Assembly: GCA_005502775.1 (NCBI GenBank)
Contig: SCNI01000035.1
Location: 1 to 34,047, forward strand
Source of the DNA: Microbacteriaceae bacterium 3FA27C10
GTDB lineage: Bacteria > Actinomycetota > Actinomycetes > Actinomycetales > Microbacteriaceae
Length of the DNA stretch: 34,047 bases
Reading direction: 5' to 3'
Shown here one piece after another: positions 23,529 to 31,939 of this stretch (the first letter of the stretch is position 1; each line of letters starts with the position of its first letter). Both the position numbers and the translations under genes were made by a program. Under the pieces are notes generated by a model. It was not told where the DNA came from. It searched no databases and saw only the letters and a program-made list of their open reading frames with translations.

Positions 23529-25205
23529 ATGAACGAATACGAGAGCCGACCGTGGCTGCGCAGCTTCTCTCCCGAGCTCTCCCCGGTCATCGAGCCGGTG
23601 AGCTATCGGTCGATCGGCGAGCTGGTCGACACGGTCTGCCGGCGCTTCGGAGACCGGACGGCCTTCTCCAACATGGGCGCCGAGATGTCGTTCATCGAGG
23701 TCAACCGGCACTCCGACCACTTCGCCGGATTCCTGCTCGGTGAGCTGGGGCTCAAGAAGGGCGACCGCATTGTGCTGCAGATGCCCAACCTGCTGCAGTA
23801 TCCGGTGGCGGTCTTCGGGGCGCTCAAGGCCGGTCTCGTCGTGGTGAACGCGAACCCCCTCTACACCGCGCACGAGATGCGCAAGGTCTACAAGGACTCG
23901 GGCGCCGTCGCCGTGCTCGTGCTGCAGAACTTCGCCGACAAGCTCGCGGCCATCATCGACGAGACCGAGCTGAAGCACGTCATCCTCACCGACGTGGGCG
24001 ACCTGCTGCCGCCCGTGCAGCGCGTGGTCACGAACTTCGCGGTCAAGTACGTGCGCAAGCTCGTGCCGCGGCACGGCCTCGCGAACACCGTCTCGTTCCG
24101 CGACGCCCTCGCGGCCGGCGCGCGGCACGCCTCCAAGCCCCGCCCCGCGATGGAGCCGGGCGACACGGCCCTGCTGCAGTACACCGGCGGCACAACGGGC
24201 GGCACGAAGGCCGCCGTCATCAGTCACCTCAACCTGCTCTCCAACCAGGCCCAGATGCTCGCACCGATGCGGCTGCGCCTCGACGAGGGAGCCGAGACCG
24301 TGGTGGCCGCTCTGCCGCTCTACCACATCTTCTGCCTCACGGTGAACTGCCTCGCGTTCTTCAATTACGGCGCCCACAACGTGCTGATCACGAACCCGCG
24401 TGAGACCGCGGCGCTCGTGAAGACCATCGAGAAGACCACGCCGAGCGTGCTCATCCTGGTGAGCACCCTCGCGGCCTCCCTGCTCGACAGCGCCGCCTTC
24501 CGCGCCCTCGACTTCACCGGCGTGAAGCTCACGGTGGCGGGCGGGATGGCGCTCCGCGGCGCCACCGCCTCAGCCTGGAAGAAGGCCACCGGCAACGACA
24601 TCCTCGAGGGCTACGGCCTCACCGAGGCCTCGCCCGTGGTGGCCGTGAACCCCACCTGGGACGTTCCCCGCGTCGGCACCATCGGCCTGCCGCTGCCCTC
24701 CACCGACATCGAGATGCGCGACGACGAGGGCAACCCGGTTCCGCTCGGCGTGGCCGGAGAGATGTGCGTGCGCGGCCCGCAGGTGATGAGCGGCTACTGG
24801 CAGCAGCCGGAGGAGACCGCCCAGGTGCTGAAGGACGGCTGGCTGCTCACGGGCGACGTGGCCTCGATGAGCGACGACGGCTACATCACCATCGTCGACC
24901 GCAAGAAGGACATGATCGTGGTCTCGGGCTTCAACGTCTACCCGAGCGAGGTCGAAGAGGTCGCGATGGCCAACGACAAGGTCAAGGACGCCGGCGTCAT
25001 CGGCGTGCCCGACGACCGCTCGGGCGAGACCGTCGTGCTCTTCGTGGTGCCGGCCGACGCCTCGCTCACCGTCGACGAGCTGAAGGCCTACCTCAAGGGC
25101 GAGCTCGCCGGCTACAAGCGCCCCACGAAGATCGTGTTCCGCGACGAACTGCCGAAGTCGAACGTGGGAAAGGTGCTGCGCCGCGAGCTCCGCGAGCTGC
25201 TGTGA
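23529..25205 (+). CDS. fadD: long-chain fatty acid-CoA ligase (AMP-binding)
   Basis: This 558-residue enzyme activates fatty acids with ATP and CoA. Its length matches FadD (about 560). The P-loop motif is YTGGTTGGTKAA (from about residue 218); the usual Pro-Lys-Gly is changed to Thr-Lys-Ala. The adenylate-binding motif is GYGLTEASPVV. LLTGDVASMSDDGY and IVDRKKDMIVVSGFNVYPSE form the hinge and fatty-acid signature. The catalytic Lys is in PKSNVGKVLRRELREL at the C-terminus. It is cytosolic, possibly membrane-associated. The start at 23529 has AGAAGG close by and a TAGCGT -10 box 38 bases upstream. Acyl-chain preference cannot be read. It may connect with the acyl-CoA dehydrogenase at 29457, but the two are not adjacent. 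Confidence 0.93.
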   Translation: MNEYESRPWLRSFSPELSPVIEPVSYRSIGELVDTVCRRFGDRTAFSNMGAEMSFIEVNRHSDHFAGFLLGELGLKKGDRIVLQMPNLLQYPVAVFGALKAGLVVVNANPLYTAHEMRKVYKDSGAVAVLVLQNFADKLAAIIDETELKHVILTDVGDLLPPVQRVVTNFAVKYVRKLVPRHGLANTVSFRDALAAGARHASKPRPAMEPGDTALLQYTGGTTGGTKAAVISHLNLLSNQAQMLAPMRLRLDEGAETVVAALPLYHIFCLTVNCLAFFNYGAHNVLITNPRETAALVKTIEKTTPSVLILVSTLAASLLDSAAFRALDFTGVKLTVAGGMALRGATASAWKKATGNDILEGYGLTEASPVVAVNPTWDVPRVGTIGLPLPSTDIEMRDDEGNPVPLGVAGEMCVRGPQVMSGYWQQPEETAQVLKDGWLLTGDVASMSDDGYITIVDRKKDMIVVSGFNVYPSEVEEVAMANDKVKDAGVIGVPDDRSGETVVLFVVPADASLTVDELKAYLKGELAGYKRPTKIVFRDELPKSNVGKVLRRELRELL

Positions 25206-25229
25206 GGCCTCGGGCATCACGGTGCGGAC

Positions 25230-26444
25230 TCAGGATGCGGTGGGCCGGCGGTAGAGGATGGTGCCCGCGATGACCACGGCAACCGTCAGGGTCGTGACCA
25301 GGACGACCACCGGGAGGGTCAGCGCCTCGGTGAACAGGGGCACGATCAGCACGAGCGCGGCGGCCCCGAGCGAGAGCGCCGGCGGGATCACGGTGGGCCC
25401 GATCAGCGGGCGGTACAGCGCCCACATCGCCATGAGGAACACGGCCACCGGGATGGCCACCGAGTAGGCCACGACGATCATCGGCGTCTCCACATGGTGG
25501 CCGATGGCGTTCACGCTCACCTCGAGCCCCGCGCCGAGCGCCGCGAGCGAGGCGAAGATGACGTAGTGCCCGTAGCCCCAGCCGAAGGAGCGGCCGCGGT
25601 TGCGTTCGAGTCCCTCGTGGGCGGGCTCGAGGTAGTAGACCCACCACAGCCCGAAGAGCAGGGCGAGCCCGGCGGCGGCGAGCAGCACGAAGGGGCCCGA
25701 GGAGGAACCCGCGCCCACGATCCCCTGCACGCCGACGCTCGCAGCGAGCACCGACTCGCCGAGCACGATGATGGTGAACAGCCCGTAGCGCTCGGCCACG
25801 TGGTGCGGATGCCACGCCGTCGACCCCGGGCGTTCGGCCCAGATCGGCACCGCCATCTCCAGCACCGCGAGCACGGCGAAGACGGCGACCTGCGCCTCGA
25901 ACGGGAAGCCTCCGGTGGTGAACAGGCGCACGATCCAGAGCGCCTGCACCACCGAGATGCCGAGGGCGTACCGCAGCGCCGTCGGCCGCCCCTCGGGGTC
26001 CTGGGCCGCGGCCCGCAGCCACTGGGCGACGAGCGCGATGCGCATGATGAAGTAGCCGAGTGTGACGAGCAGGTAGTCGCCGTTCCCGAACGCGCCCGGC
26101 ACGCCCGCGGCCAGCACGAGCACTCCGCCCATCTGCAGCATCGTCAGCAGGCGGTAGGGCACGTCGTCGGTGTCGTAGGCCGAGGCGAACCAGGTGAAGT
26201 TCAGCCACGCCCACCAGATGGCGAAGAACACCATGAGGTAGTTCGGCAGCGCCGTGCCGAGGTGGTCGAGCTCGACGGCGTGGGCGAGCTGGCCCACGAT
26301 CGAGCTGATGGCCACCACGAAGGTGAGGTCGAAGAGCAGCTCGAGCGGGCTCGAGACCCGGCCCGGTTCGGCGATGTCGCGCGAGCGCATCCGCACCACG
26401 GGAACGAGGCCGCTGAGGGCGTGGGGCTTCGCGTCTTCCGGCAT
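25230..26444 (-). CDS. low temperature requirement protein A (LtrA) family membrane protein
   Basis: This 404-residue integral membrane protein has about eleven hydrophobic segments. The family signature is clear: SSPLELLFDLTFVVAISSI near residue 31, WWAWLNFTWFASAYDTDD near 78, and ERYGLFTIIVLGESVLA in the middle. LtrA was named for a Listeria growth-at-low-temperature phenotype; the molecular function of the family is not established. The start is supported by a TAAGCT box 7 bases upstream. It converges with the fadD-like gene with 24 bases between stops. Confidence 0.9.
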   Translation of the reverse strand: MPEDAKPHALSGLVPVVRMRSRDIAEPGRVSSPLELLFDLTFVVAISSIVGQLAHAVELDHLGTALPNYLMVFFAIWWAWLNFTWFASAYDTDDVPYRLLTMLQMGGVLVLAAGVPGAFGNGDYLLVTLGYFIMRIALVAQWLRAAAQDPEGRPTALRYALGISVVQALWIVRLFTTGGFPFEAQVAVFAVLAVLEMAVPIWAERPGSTAWHPHHVAERYGLFTIIVLGESVLAASVGVQGIVGAGSSSGPFVLLAAAGLALLFGLWWVYYLEPAHEGLERNRGRSFGWGYGHYVIFASLAALGAGLEVSVNAIGHHVETPMIVVAYSVAIPVAVFLMAMWALYRPLIGPTVIPPALSLGAAALVLIVPLFTEALTLPVVVLVTTLTVAVVIAGTILYRRPTAS

Positions 26445-26451
26445 GGCAGCC

Positions 26452-26457
26452 AGCTTA
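26452..26457 (-). promoter_or_regulatory. leaderless -10 box (TAAGCT) of LtrA gene
   Basis: The minus-strand TAAGCT has a 7-base spacer before the ATG at 26444 and no Shine-Dalgarno sequence. Confidence 0.55.
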
Positions 26458-26495
26458 GAGGCGCCCGTGCGGAGCCGGGATGCGCGGGCGGGCTC

Positions 26496-26897
26496 TCAGA
26501 CGAACAGCAGCACGAACTGCACCACGACGGCCACCGCGCCGAGGCCGAGCAGGATCCAGCCCGTGGTGCGCAGCGCCCGCCCCTCGTGCTTCGGATCGTC
26601 GATGCGGCCGATCGCAGGATCGCGGGGGTTCACGTAGACCGTCACGTCGTCGCCCGGCTCGAGCACCGGGGCGTCGAGCTCGGTCGAGGGAGCCTCGTAG
26701 AGCATCCCGTCGTCGCCGAGCCAGCGGTAGGCGAGGTCGCCACCGGCGTCGACGACCACGACCCCGAGCGTCTCGCGCCAGCCGCGGAAGAAGGCGCCGC
26801 GCACGAGGCCCACCACGAGCAGCACGAGGCCTGCGGCGAGGCCGATCCAGCTGAACAGCTCGGTGATCAGCGACACGGCGCCGATCGGATCAGTCAT
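26496..26897 (-). CDS. DUF3592-like membrane protein
   Basis: This 133-residue protein has an N-terminal membrane segment (about residues 16-34, WIGLAAGLVLLVVGLVRG), a central soluble beta-rich domain (40-105) and a C-terminal segment (113-131). The pattern of two membrane helices around a domain ending in EPGDDVTVYVNPRDP fits DUF3592-type proteins, where a similar V-x-Y-x-P-x-(N/D)-P segment is typical. Function is unknown. The start has a TAGTGT box exactly 6 bases upstream. It lies 51 bases before LtrA on the same strand, but LtrA has its own box. Confidence 0.75.
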   Translation of the reverse strand: MTDPIGAVSLITELFSWIGLAAGLVLLVVGLVRGAFFRGWRETLGVVVVDAGGDLAYRWLGDDGMLYEAPSTELDAPVLEPGDDVTVYVNPRDPAIGRIDDPKHEGRALRTTGWILLGLGAVAVVVQFVLLFV

Positions 26898-26903
26898 GGT
26901 GCA

Positions 26904-26909
26904 ACACTA
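26904..26909 (-). promoter_or_regulatory. leaderless -10 box (TAGTGT) of DUF3592-like gene
   Basis: The minus-strand TAGTGT is 6 bases before the ATG at 26897. Confidence 0.6.
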
Positions 26910-26955
26910 TTGCAGGCGCCCGAGGAGGCCGTGTGGCGGCCGTGCGGGGCCTGGG

Positions 26956-26961
26956 TAGAGT
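26956..26961 (+). promoter_or_regulatory. leaderless -10 box (TAGAGT) of second antiporter gene
   Basis: TAGAGT is followed by six bases (GGCGGG) and the GTG at 26968. The box supports the GTG as the true start. Confidence 0.65.
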
Positions 26962-26967
26962 GGCGGG

Positions 26968-28656
26968 GTGAACGGCGTCCAGCTCCTCCTCGTGATCGTG
27001 GGTGCGATCGCGGTCAGCGGGCTGGCCCAGCGCCGCGGGCTTCAGCCGGCCCTCGTCATCACGCTCGTGGGCTTCGCCGTGTCGTTCATCCCGGGGCTCA
27101 CCCGCATCGAGCTCGACACCGAGATCGTGCTCGGCATCGTGCTGCCGCCGCTGCTCTACTCGGCGGCCCTGAACTTCTCGTTCGTCTCCTTCGCGCGCAA
27201 CTTCCGGCCGATCGTGGGGCTCGGCGTGGGCCTCGTGGTGGCCACCGCCCTGCTCGTGGGCGTCTTCGCCGCGTGGGTGGTGCCGGCGCTCACCCTCGGC
27301 ACGGCGTTCATCCTCGGGGCCATCGTGGCGCCGCCGGATGCCGTCACCGCGGTGGCCATCGGGCGCAAGCTCGGGCTGCCGAAACGCGTGATGTCGATCC
27401 TCACCGGCGAGAGCCTCGTGAACGACGCGGCGGCCCTGACGCTGTTCTCCATCACGCTCGCCGGCGTCGTGGGCACCCACACGCTCTTCGCCAACCCGGT
27501 GCTGCTCTTCCTCTACAGCGCGATCGTGGGCGTGGGGGTGGGAGTGCTGCTCGCGACGGTGGCGACCGTCATCCGGCGCCTGCTGAAGGACTCGGGACTC
27601 GAGACCGTGCTCGGACTCCTGGTGCCCTTCGCCGCCTACCTCCTCGCCGAGCAGATCGGGGCCTCAGGCGTGCTCGCCGTGGTGGCGGCGGGATTCGCCA
27701 TCGGGTCGAGTTCGAGTCGCTCCGGCTATCAGACCCGCCTGCAGGAACGGCAGGTCTGGAGCTCGCTCGACGTGCTGCTGGAGGCATTCGTGTTCGCCTA
27801 CATGGGCCTGCAGCTGCGCTTCGTGATGGAAGACCTCACGGCCGCGGGCGACTCGGTGTGGGAGATCTTCGGGGTGGGCCTGCTCGTGCTGCTCGTGGTG
27901 CTGCTGATCCGGCCGGTGTGGGTGTTCGTGTCGTTCGGGCGGCACTTCCTGCTCGACCGGGTGATGCGGCGCCGCATCGCGAGTGACGCGCGCGTGCAGG
28001 AGCGCATCCGCCTGGAGAACGAGCGGCGCATCGCGCGCGGGCGGAGACCACGGCAGTTCCCGGTGTTCCTGAACTGGCGGGAGAGCCTCGTGGTGTCGTG
28101 GACCGGGATGCGCGGGGTCGTCACCCTCGCCGCCGCGGCCGGCATCCCGCTCGCGCTGGCCGACGGCACCCCTTTTCCGGGGCGTGCCGAGATCCAGGCC
28201 ATCGCGTTCATCGTGGCCGTGGGCACCCTCCTCGTGCAGGGGCTCACGCTGCCGGCGCTCATCCGCTCGCTGCATCTCAGCGACCCCAAGCAGGAGGACT
28301 TCGACCGCGAGCAGGCGGCGCACGCGCTCGAGGTGGCGCAAGCCGCCTCGAACGACGTCTACAAGAACTTCCTGGCGTCGCCGCCCGAGGGGGTTCCGCC
28401 GGAGCTGCTCCAGCGTCTGACGCAGATGGTCAAGCAGCAGTCGGCCGACGCCGCGCGCGACCCCGATCCCGGCTCGACGAGCGCCTACGGAGAGGCCTTC
28501 GGCACCCTCTACCGCGAGGTGCTGCAGGCGCAGCGCAACGCCGTGGTCGACGAGCGCGACGCGAACCGACTCGACGACGACGCGGCCCGCGAGTTCCTCG
28601 AGCAGCTCGACTACCAGGAGGCGGCGATCGTGTCGCGGCTCGGGTACCGGCTGTGA
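26968..28656 (+). CDS. CPA1 family Na+/H+ antiporter (second copy)
   Basis: This is a 562-residue relative of the protein at 12-1616 and should likewise exchange protons for monovalent cations. It has about twelve membrane segments. The ion-site motif GAIVAPPDAVTAVAIG is near residue 117; the first copy has APTDAV at this point. GESLVNDAAAL follows. A basic cytosolic segment near residues 345-365 (RRRIASDARVQERI) interrupts the membrane domain before TGMRGVVTLAAAAGIP. The tail (about 435-562) is hydrophilic and acidic with coiled-coil character. The GTG start is fixed by a TAGAGT box 6 bases upstream. The Thr-to-Pro difference in the ion-site motif suggests different ion preference, which is inference. 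It may run into the carbonic anhydrase-like gene 79 bases downstream. Confidence 0.93.
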   Translation: MNGVQLLLVIVGAIAVSGLAQRRGLQPALVITLVGFAVSFIPGLTRIELDTEIVLGIVLPPLLYSAALNFSFVSFARNFRPIVGLGVGLVVATALLVGVFAAWVVPALTLGTAFILGAIVAPPDAVTAVAIGRKLGLPKRVMSILTGESLVNDAAALTLFSITLAGVVGTHTLFANPVLLFLYSAIVGVGVGVLLATVATVIRRLLKDSGLETVLGLLVPFAAYLLAEQIGASGVLAVVAAGFAIGSSSSRSGYQTRLQERQVWSSLDVLLEAFVFAYMGLQLRFVMEDLTAAGDSVWEIFGVGLLVLLVVLLIRPVWVFVSFGRHFLLDRVMRRRIASDARVQERIRLENERRIARGRRPRQFPVFLNWRESLVVSWTGMRGVVTLAAAAGIPLALADGTPFPGRAEIQAIAFIVAVGTLLVQGLTLPALIRSLHLSDPKQEDFDREQAAHALEVAQAASNDVYKNFLASPPEGVPPELLQRLTQMVKQQSADAARDPDPGSTSAYGEAFGTLYREVLQAQRNAVVDERDANRLDDDAAREFLEQLDYQEAAIVSRLGYRL

Positions 28657-28735
28657 GCCGGGGCGTCCCGGTGCCCGGTGCCGGCCGCGTCTGCCGCCCC
28701 GCGCATCCGATTCTCCTCTCACCGGAAGGCCAGCC

Positions 28736-29272
28736 ATGATCATCTCCGTCGACGGTCACACCCCCGTGCTCGCCCTCTCGGCCTGGCTCGCGCCGACCGC
28801 GACCGTGATCGGGCGGGTGACCCTCGGTGAGCGGGCGAGCGTGTTCTACGGCGCCGTGCTGCGCGGTGACACGGATGCGATCACGCTCGGCGAGCGCTCC
28901 AACCTGCAGGACAACGTGGTGGTGCACTGCGACGCCGGCAAGCCCACCACGATCGGGGCGGGCGTGAGCGTGGGCCACGGCGCCGTGCTGCACGGCTGCA
29001 CGGTCGAGGACGACTGCCTGATCGGCATGAACGCGACCGTGCTGAACGGTGCCGTCATCGGTACCGGATCGCTCGTGGCCGCGGGCGCCGTGGTGCTCGA
29101 GGGAACGGTCGTGCCCCCGGGATCGCTGGTGGCCGGGGTGCCGGCGAAGGTGCGGCGCGCGCTCGGCGAGGAGGAGCGGGCGCACATCCGCCGTAATGCC
29201 GAGACGTACCTGCGCCTCTCCGCGGCGCACGCGCGGGCCCTCGCCCCCACCCTCGAGGACGACCTCTCCTAG
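28736..29272 (+). CDS. gamma-class carbonic anhydrase-like hexapeptide-repeat protein
   Basis: This 178-residue protein should fold as a left-handed beta-helix trimer. Hexapeptide repeats run from about residue 20 to 125 (PTATVIGRVTLGERASVFYG, IGAGVSVGHGAVLHG, IGTGSLVAAGAVVLEG). His64, His81 and His86 have the 17- and 5-residue spacing of the metal ligands in the gamma carbonic anhydrase family (Cam, YrdA, PaaY). A C-terminal helix (residues 135-170) packs along the prism. The family includes active and inactive members; the sequence alone does not settle which. GGAAGG upstream of ATG 28736 is a good ribosome binding site. It follows an ion antiporter, so proton/bicarbonate handling is a possible link. 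Confidence 0.88.
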   Translation: MIISVDGHTPVLALSAWLAPTATVIGRVTLGERASVFYGAVLRGDTDAITLGERSNLQDNVVVHCDAGKPTTIGAGVSVGHGAVLHGCTVEDDCLIGMNATVLNGAVIGTGSLVAAGAVVLEGTVVPPGSLVAGVPAKVRRALGEEERAHIRRNAETYLRLSAAHARALAPTLEDDLS

Positions 29273-29322
29273 CGCGGTCCCGACCGGCGCATCCCTCCCG
29301 CCGCGCGCATCCCTCCCTCCCT

Positions 29323-29399
29323 CGAACGACGGAGTCTCAGGCGAGCGCGCCGAAACGACGGAGCCTGAGCCCGCATCCGGGCGCCGGCTCCGTCGTTCG
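29323..29399. repeat. nested palindromic repeat region (CGACGGAG copies)
   Basis: CGAACGACGGAG at 29323-29334 is inverted at 29388-29399 (12 of 12). A second direct copy, AACGACGGAGCC at 29354-29365, also pairs perfectly with 29386-29397, and a small GCCCG-CATC-CGGGC hairpin (29369-29382) sits inside. Either the outer or the inner pair can form, so two mutually exclusive hairpins are possible. It probably ends transcription of the carbonic anhydrase-like gene. The middle copy with CGCGCCGAAA upstream resembles the arm of the 22117-22179 repeat. No gene is visible in 29273-29456. Confidence 0.75.
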
Positions 29400-29444
29400 G
29401 GAGGGACCGGCGCGAGACGGGGGGAGGCGTTCAGGGGTGCTCGG

Positions 29445-29450
29445 TAGCAT
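29445..29450 (+). promoter_or_regulatory. leaderless -10 box (TAGCAT) of acyl-CoA dehydrogenase gene
   Basis: TAGCAT is followed by 6 bases and the ATG at 29457. The spacer GGAGGG resembles a Shine-Dalgarno core but touches the ATG, too close to serve as one. Confidence 0.6.
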
Positions 29451-29456
29451 GGAGGG

Positions 29457-30623
29457 ATGGCTGAGACGACGACGGAGTCCGTGATCGACGACGCGCTGCT
29501 GGCGCGCATCCGGTCGCGGGCGGCGCAGCACGACCGTGAGAACACCTTCCCGCACGACGACCTCCGGGAGCTCACCGAGGTGGGCTACCTGCGCATGTTC
29601 ACCCCGGTCGCCGACGGCGGTCTCGGCTTCGGCCTCGCCCGCGTCGCCCGGGAGCAGACCCGCCTCGCCACGGCCGCGCCCGCCACCGCGCTCGCCATCA
29701 ACATGCACCTCGTCTGGACCGGCGTGGCCCGGGTGCTGCTCGAGCGCGGCGACGACTCGCTCGCCTGGGTGCTGCGGGATGCGGCGGCCGGCGAGATCTT
29801 CGCGTTCGGCAACAGCGAGGCCGGCAACGACCTCGTGCTCTTCGGCTCGACCACCGCGGCGGTTCCGGGCGCCGACGGCTCCTACGCCTACACCGGGCGC
29901 AAGATCTTCACCTCGCTCTCGCCGGTGTGGACGCGGCTGGGGGTCTTCGGGCGCGACGACAGCGACCCGGAGCATCCGCTGCTCGTGCACGCCTTTCTCG
30001 ACCGCTCGGCCGACGGCGTCACCACCGTGGAGGACTGGGACACCCTCGGCATGCGCGCGAGCCAGAGCAACACCACTCTGCTCGACGGGGCGGTCGCGCC
30101 GGCCGAGCGGGTGTTCCGAAAGCTCGCTCCGGGGCCGAGCGCCGACCCGCTGATCTTCGGGATCTTCTCCAACTTCGAGATCCTGCTCGCCGCCGTCTAC
30201 ACCGGCATCAGCCAGCGGGCCATCGAGCTCGCCGTCGAGGCCGCGCACCGCCGAACCTCGCTGAAGGCCGGCGGGCGGCCCTACGCCCACGACCCCGACA
30301 TCCGCTGGAAGGTCGCCGAGGCGGGCATCGCGCACGACGGCATCGTTCCGCAGATCGAGGCTCTCGCGGCCGACGTCGATGCGCTCGCCGCGCACGGGGC
30401 TGCGTGGTTCCCGAAGCTCGTGGGCCTCAAGGTGCGCGCCACCGAGAGTGCGCGCTTCGTGGTCGACCAGGCGCTGCGGGTGGCCGGAGGCTCGGCCATC
30501 TACTCCTCGAGCGAACTCGGGCGGCTCTACCGCGACGTGGTGGCGGGCATCTTCCACCCCTCCGACGGGGAGTCGGCGCACTCGACGGTGGCGAACTCGT
30601 TGCTGGGCCCCGTTCCCGAATGA
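29457..30623 (+). CDS. acyl-CoA dehydrogenase family protein
   Basis: This 388-residue flavoenzyme has the three-part acyl-CoA dehydrogenase fold: an N-terminal helical domain (to about residue 115; LTEVGYLRMFTPVADGGLG), a beta domain (NSEAGNDL, YTGRKIFTSLSP, WDTLGMRASQSN) and a C-terminal helical domain (AGISQRAIELA-type helix, ALRVAGGSAIYSSSELGRLYRDV). The last segment holds the Gly-Gly and Tyr/Arg-Asp typical of FAD contacts. The absence of an obvious catalytic Glu and the overall pattern leave open a monooxygenase of the DszC/HpaB-like branch. The ATG at 29457 has a TAGCAT box 6 bases upstream. Its stop overlaps the next start (ATGA), so it is coupled to a NagZ-like lipoprotein, an unusual partner. 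Confidence 0.87.
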   Translation: MAETTTESVIDDALLARIRSRAAQHDRENTFPHDDLRELTEVGYLRMFTPVADGGLGFGLARVAREQTRLATAAPATALAINMHLVWTGVARVLLERGDDSLAWVLRDAAAGEIFAFGNSEAGNDLVLFGSTTAAVPGADGSYAYTGRKIFTSLSPVWTRLGVFGRDDSDPEHPLLVHAFLDRSADGVTTVEDWDTLGMRASQSNTTLLDGAVAPAERVFRKLAPGPSADPLIFGIFSNFEILLAAVYTGISQRAIELAVEAAHRRTSLKAGGRPYAHDPDIRWKVAEAGIAHDGIVPQIEALAADVDALAAHGAAWFPKLVGLKVRATESARFVVDQALRVAGGSAIYSSSELGRLYRDVVAGIFHPSDGESAHSTVANSLLGPVPE

Positions 30624-31939
30624 CGCGCGCGGTTCGGCGCGGCGGCCCCCTCGATTCGCGTCGGCGTGGGCGCGTGGCCGTCGGCTCCGCCGCGATCATC
30701 ACGGTGGGGCTCCTGCTCGGTGGGTGCACGACGGGCGCGCCGGGGGACGGTGCTGCCGTCGGCGGCGGAACCGCGACCGCGACCGGCACCGGCAGCAGCA
30801 CCGGCAGCGGCGACGGCGCGACGGCGGGCGGCGGTGCGATCACGCGCACCCGCGGGGAGTTCCCGACGGCGACGCCGGCCGAGCGCATCCGGATGTACGC
30901 CGAGCAGCGGCTCGCCACGATGACGCTCGAGCAGAAGATCGCCTCGCTGTTCGTGGTGCACGTGGCGGGCGCCGATCCGGGCCCGTTGCAGGCCTATCTC
31001 AGCGCGAACGCGCCGGGCGGCCTGCTGCTGCTCGGCGACAACGTGCCCGGGCCGGCCGCGCAGTCCGCCGCCCTCACCGGGGCCCTGCACGAGAGCGACG
31101 GACTCGGCACCCTGATCGCCATCGACGAGGAGGGCGGCATCGTCGCGCGACTCGGCGACGACTCCTTCGAATCAGCCGCCACCCTCAAGAACGAACCGGT
31201 GGCCGCGACGACCGCGGCCTTCACCGCGCGAGCGGCCCTGCTGAAGTCGACGGGGATGACCGTGAACTTCGGCATCGTCGCCGACGTCACCGCCGACCCC
31301 TCGTCGTTCATCTTCGAGCGGGCGCTGGGAACGGATGCCGCGGCTTCGAGCGAACGCGTCGCCGCCGCGGTCGCCGCCGAGCACGGCAGCGTGTTCAGCA
31401 CCCTCAAGCACTTTCCCGGGCACGGCGCGGCGCCCGGCGACTCGCACTCCTCGCTGCCCACGACCGATCTGCCCGCCGCGCAGTGGCTCACCCAGGACGC
31501 CCCGCCCTTCCAGGCGGGCATCGACGCGGGCGCCTCGCTCGTGATGTTCGGCCATCTCGTCTACAGCGCGGTCGATCCCGCACCGGCCTCGCTCTCGGCG
31601 ACGTGGCACCAGAAGCTGCGCGAGGAGCTCGGCTTCGACGGCGTCGCCGTGACCGACGACATGCTCATGCTCGAGAACACCGGCGTGCCCGCCTACGCCG
31701 ATCGCGTCAACAACGCCGTGCTCGCCCTCAACGCGGGCAACGACCTGCTGCTCTACAACACGCAGCTCGATCTGCCGCCCCTGGTGGCGGCGATCGCCTA
31801 CGCCGTGCGCGCCGGAACCATCGCTCCGGCCACCATCGACCAGGCGGCGCTGCGCGATCTCACTCTTCGCCGGGAGCTCTGGGTGCGGCAGCAGCCGCCG
31901 GTGCCGATGGCGGCCCTCGCCGACCCGGCCGGCGGCTGA
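30620..31939 (+). CDS. glycoside hydrolase family 3 beta-N-acetylhexosaminidase, lipoprotein (NagZ-like)
   Basis: This 439-residue enzyme should release terminal N-acetylglucosamine from muropeptides or glycans. A basic head (RRGGPLDSRRRGR) and hydrophobic core end at LLGGC, a lipobox, so it is an extracytoplasmic lipoprotein; a Gly/Thr/Ala linker follows. The GH3 barrel begins near residue 95. IDEEGGIVARL binds substrate. KHFPGHG (263-269) with DSH (274-276) is the NagZ-specific loop carrying the catalytic His-Asp dyad, and VTDDMLM supplies the nucleophile Asp346. The start shares ATGA with the stop of the acyl-CoA dehydrogenase. The last 80 bases overlap the convergent DUF4349 gene. It may recycle or remodel cell wall, or act on amino-sugar exopolysaccharide. 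Confidence 0.92.
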   Translation: MTRAVRRGGPLDSRRRGRVAVGSAAIITVGLLLGGCTTGAPGDGAAVGGGTATATGTGSSTGSGDGATAGGGAITRTRGEFPTATPAERIRMYAEQRLATMTLEQKIASLFVVHVAGADPGPLQAYLSANAPGGLLLLGDNVPGPAAQSAALTGALHESDGLGTLIAIDEEGGIVARLGDDSFESAATLKNEPVAATTAAFTARAALLKSTGMTVNFGIVADVTADPSSFIFERALGTDAAASSERVAAAVAAEHGSVFSTLKHFPGHGAAPGDSHSSLPTTDLPAAQWLTQDAPPFQAGIDAGASLVMFGHLVYSAVDPAPASLSATWHQKLREELGFDGVAVTDDMLMLENTGVPAYADRVNNAVLALNAGNDLLLYNTQLDLPPLVAAIAYAVRAGTIAPATIDQAALRDLTLRRELWVRQQPPVPMAALADPAGG

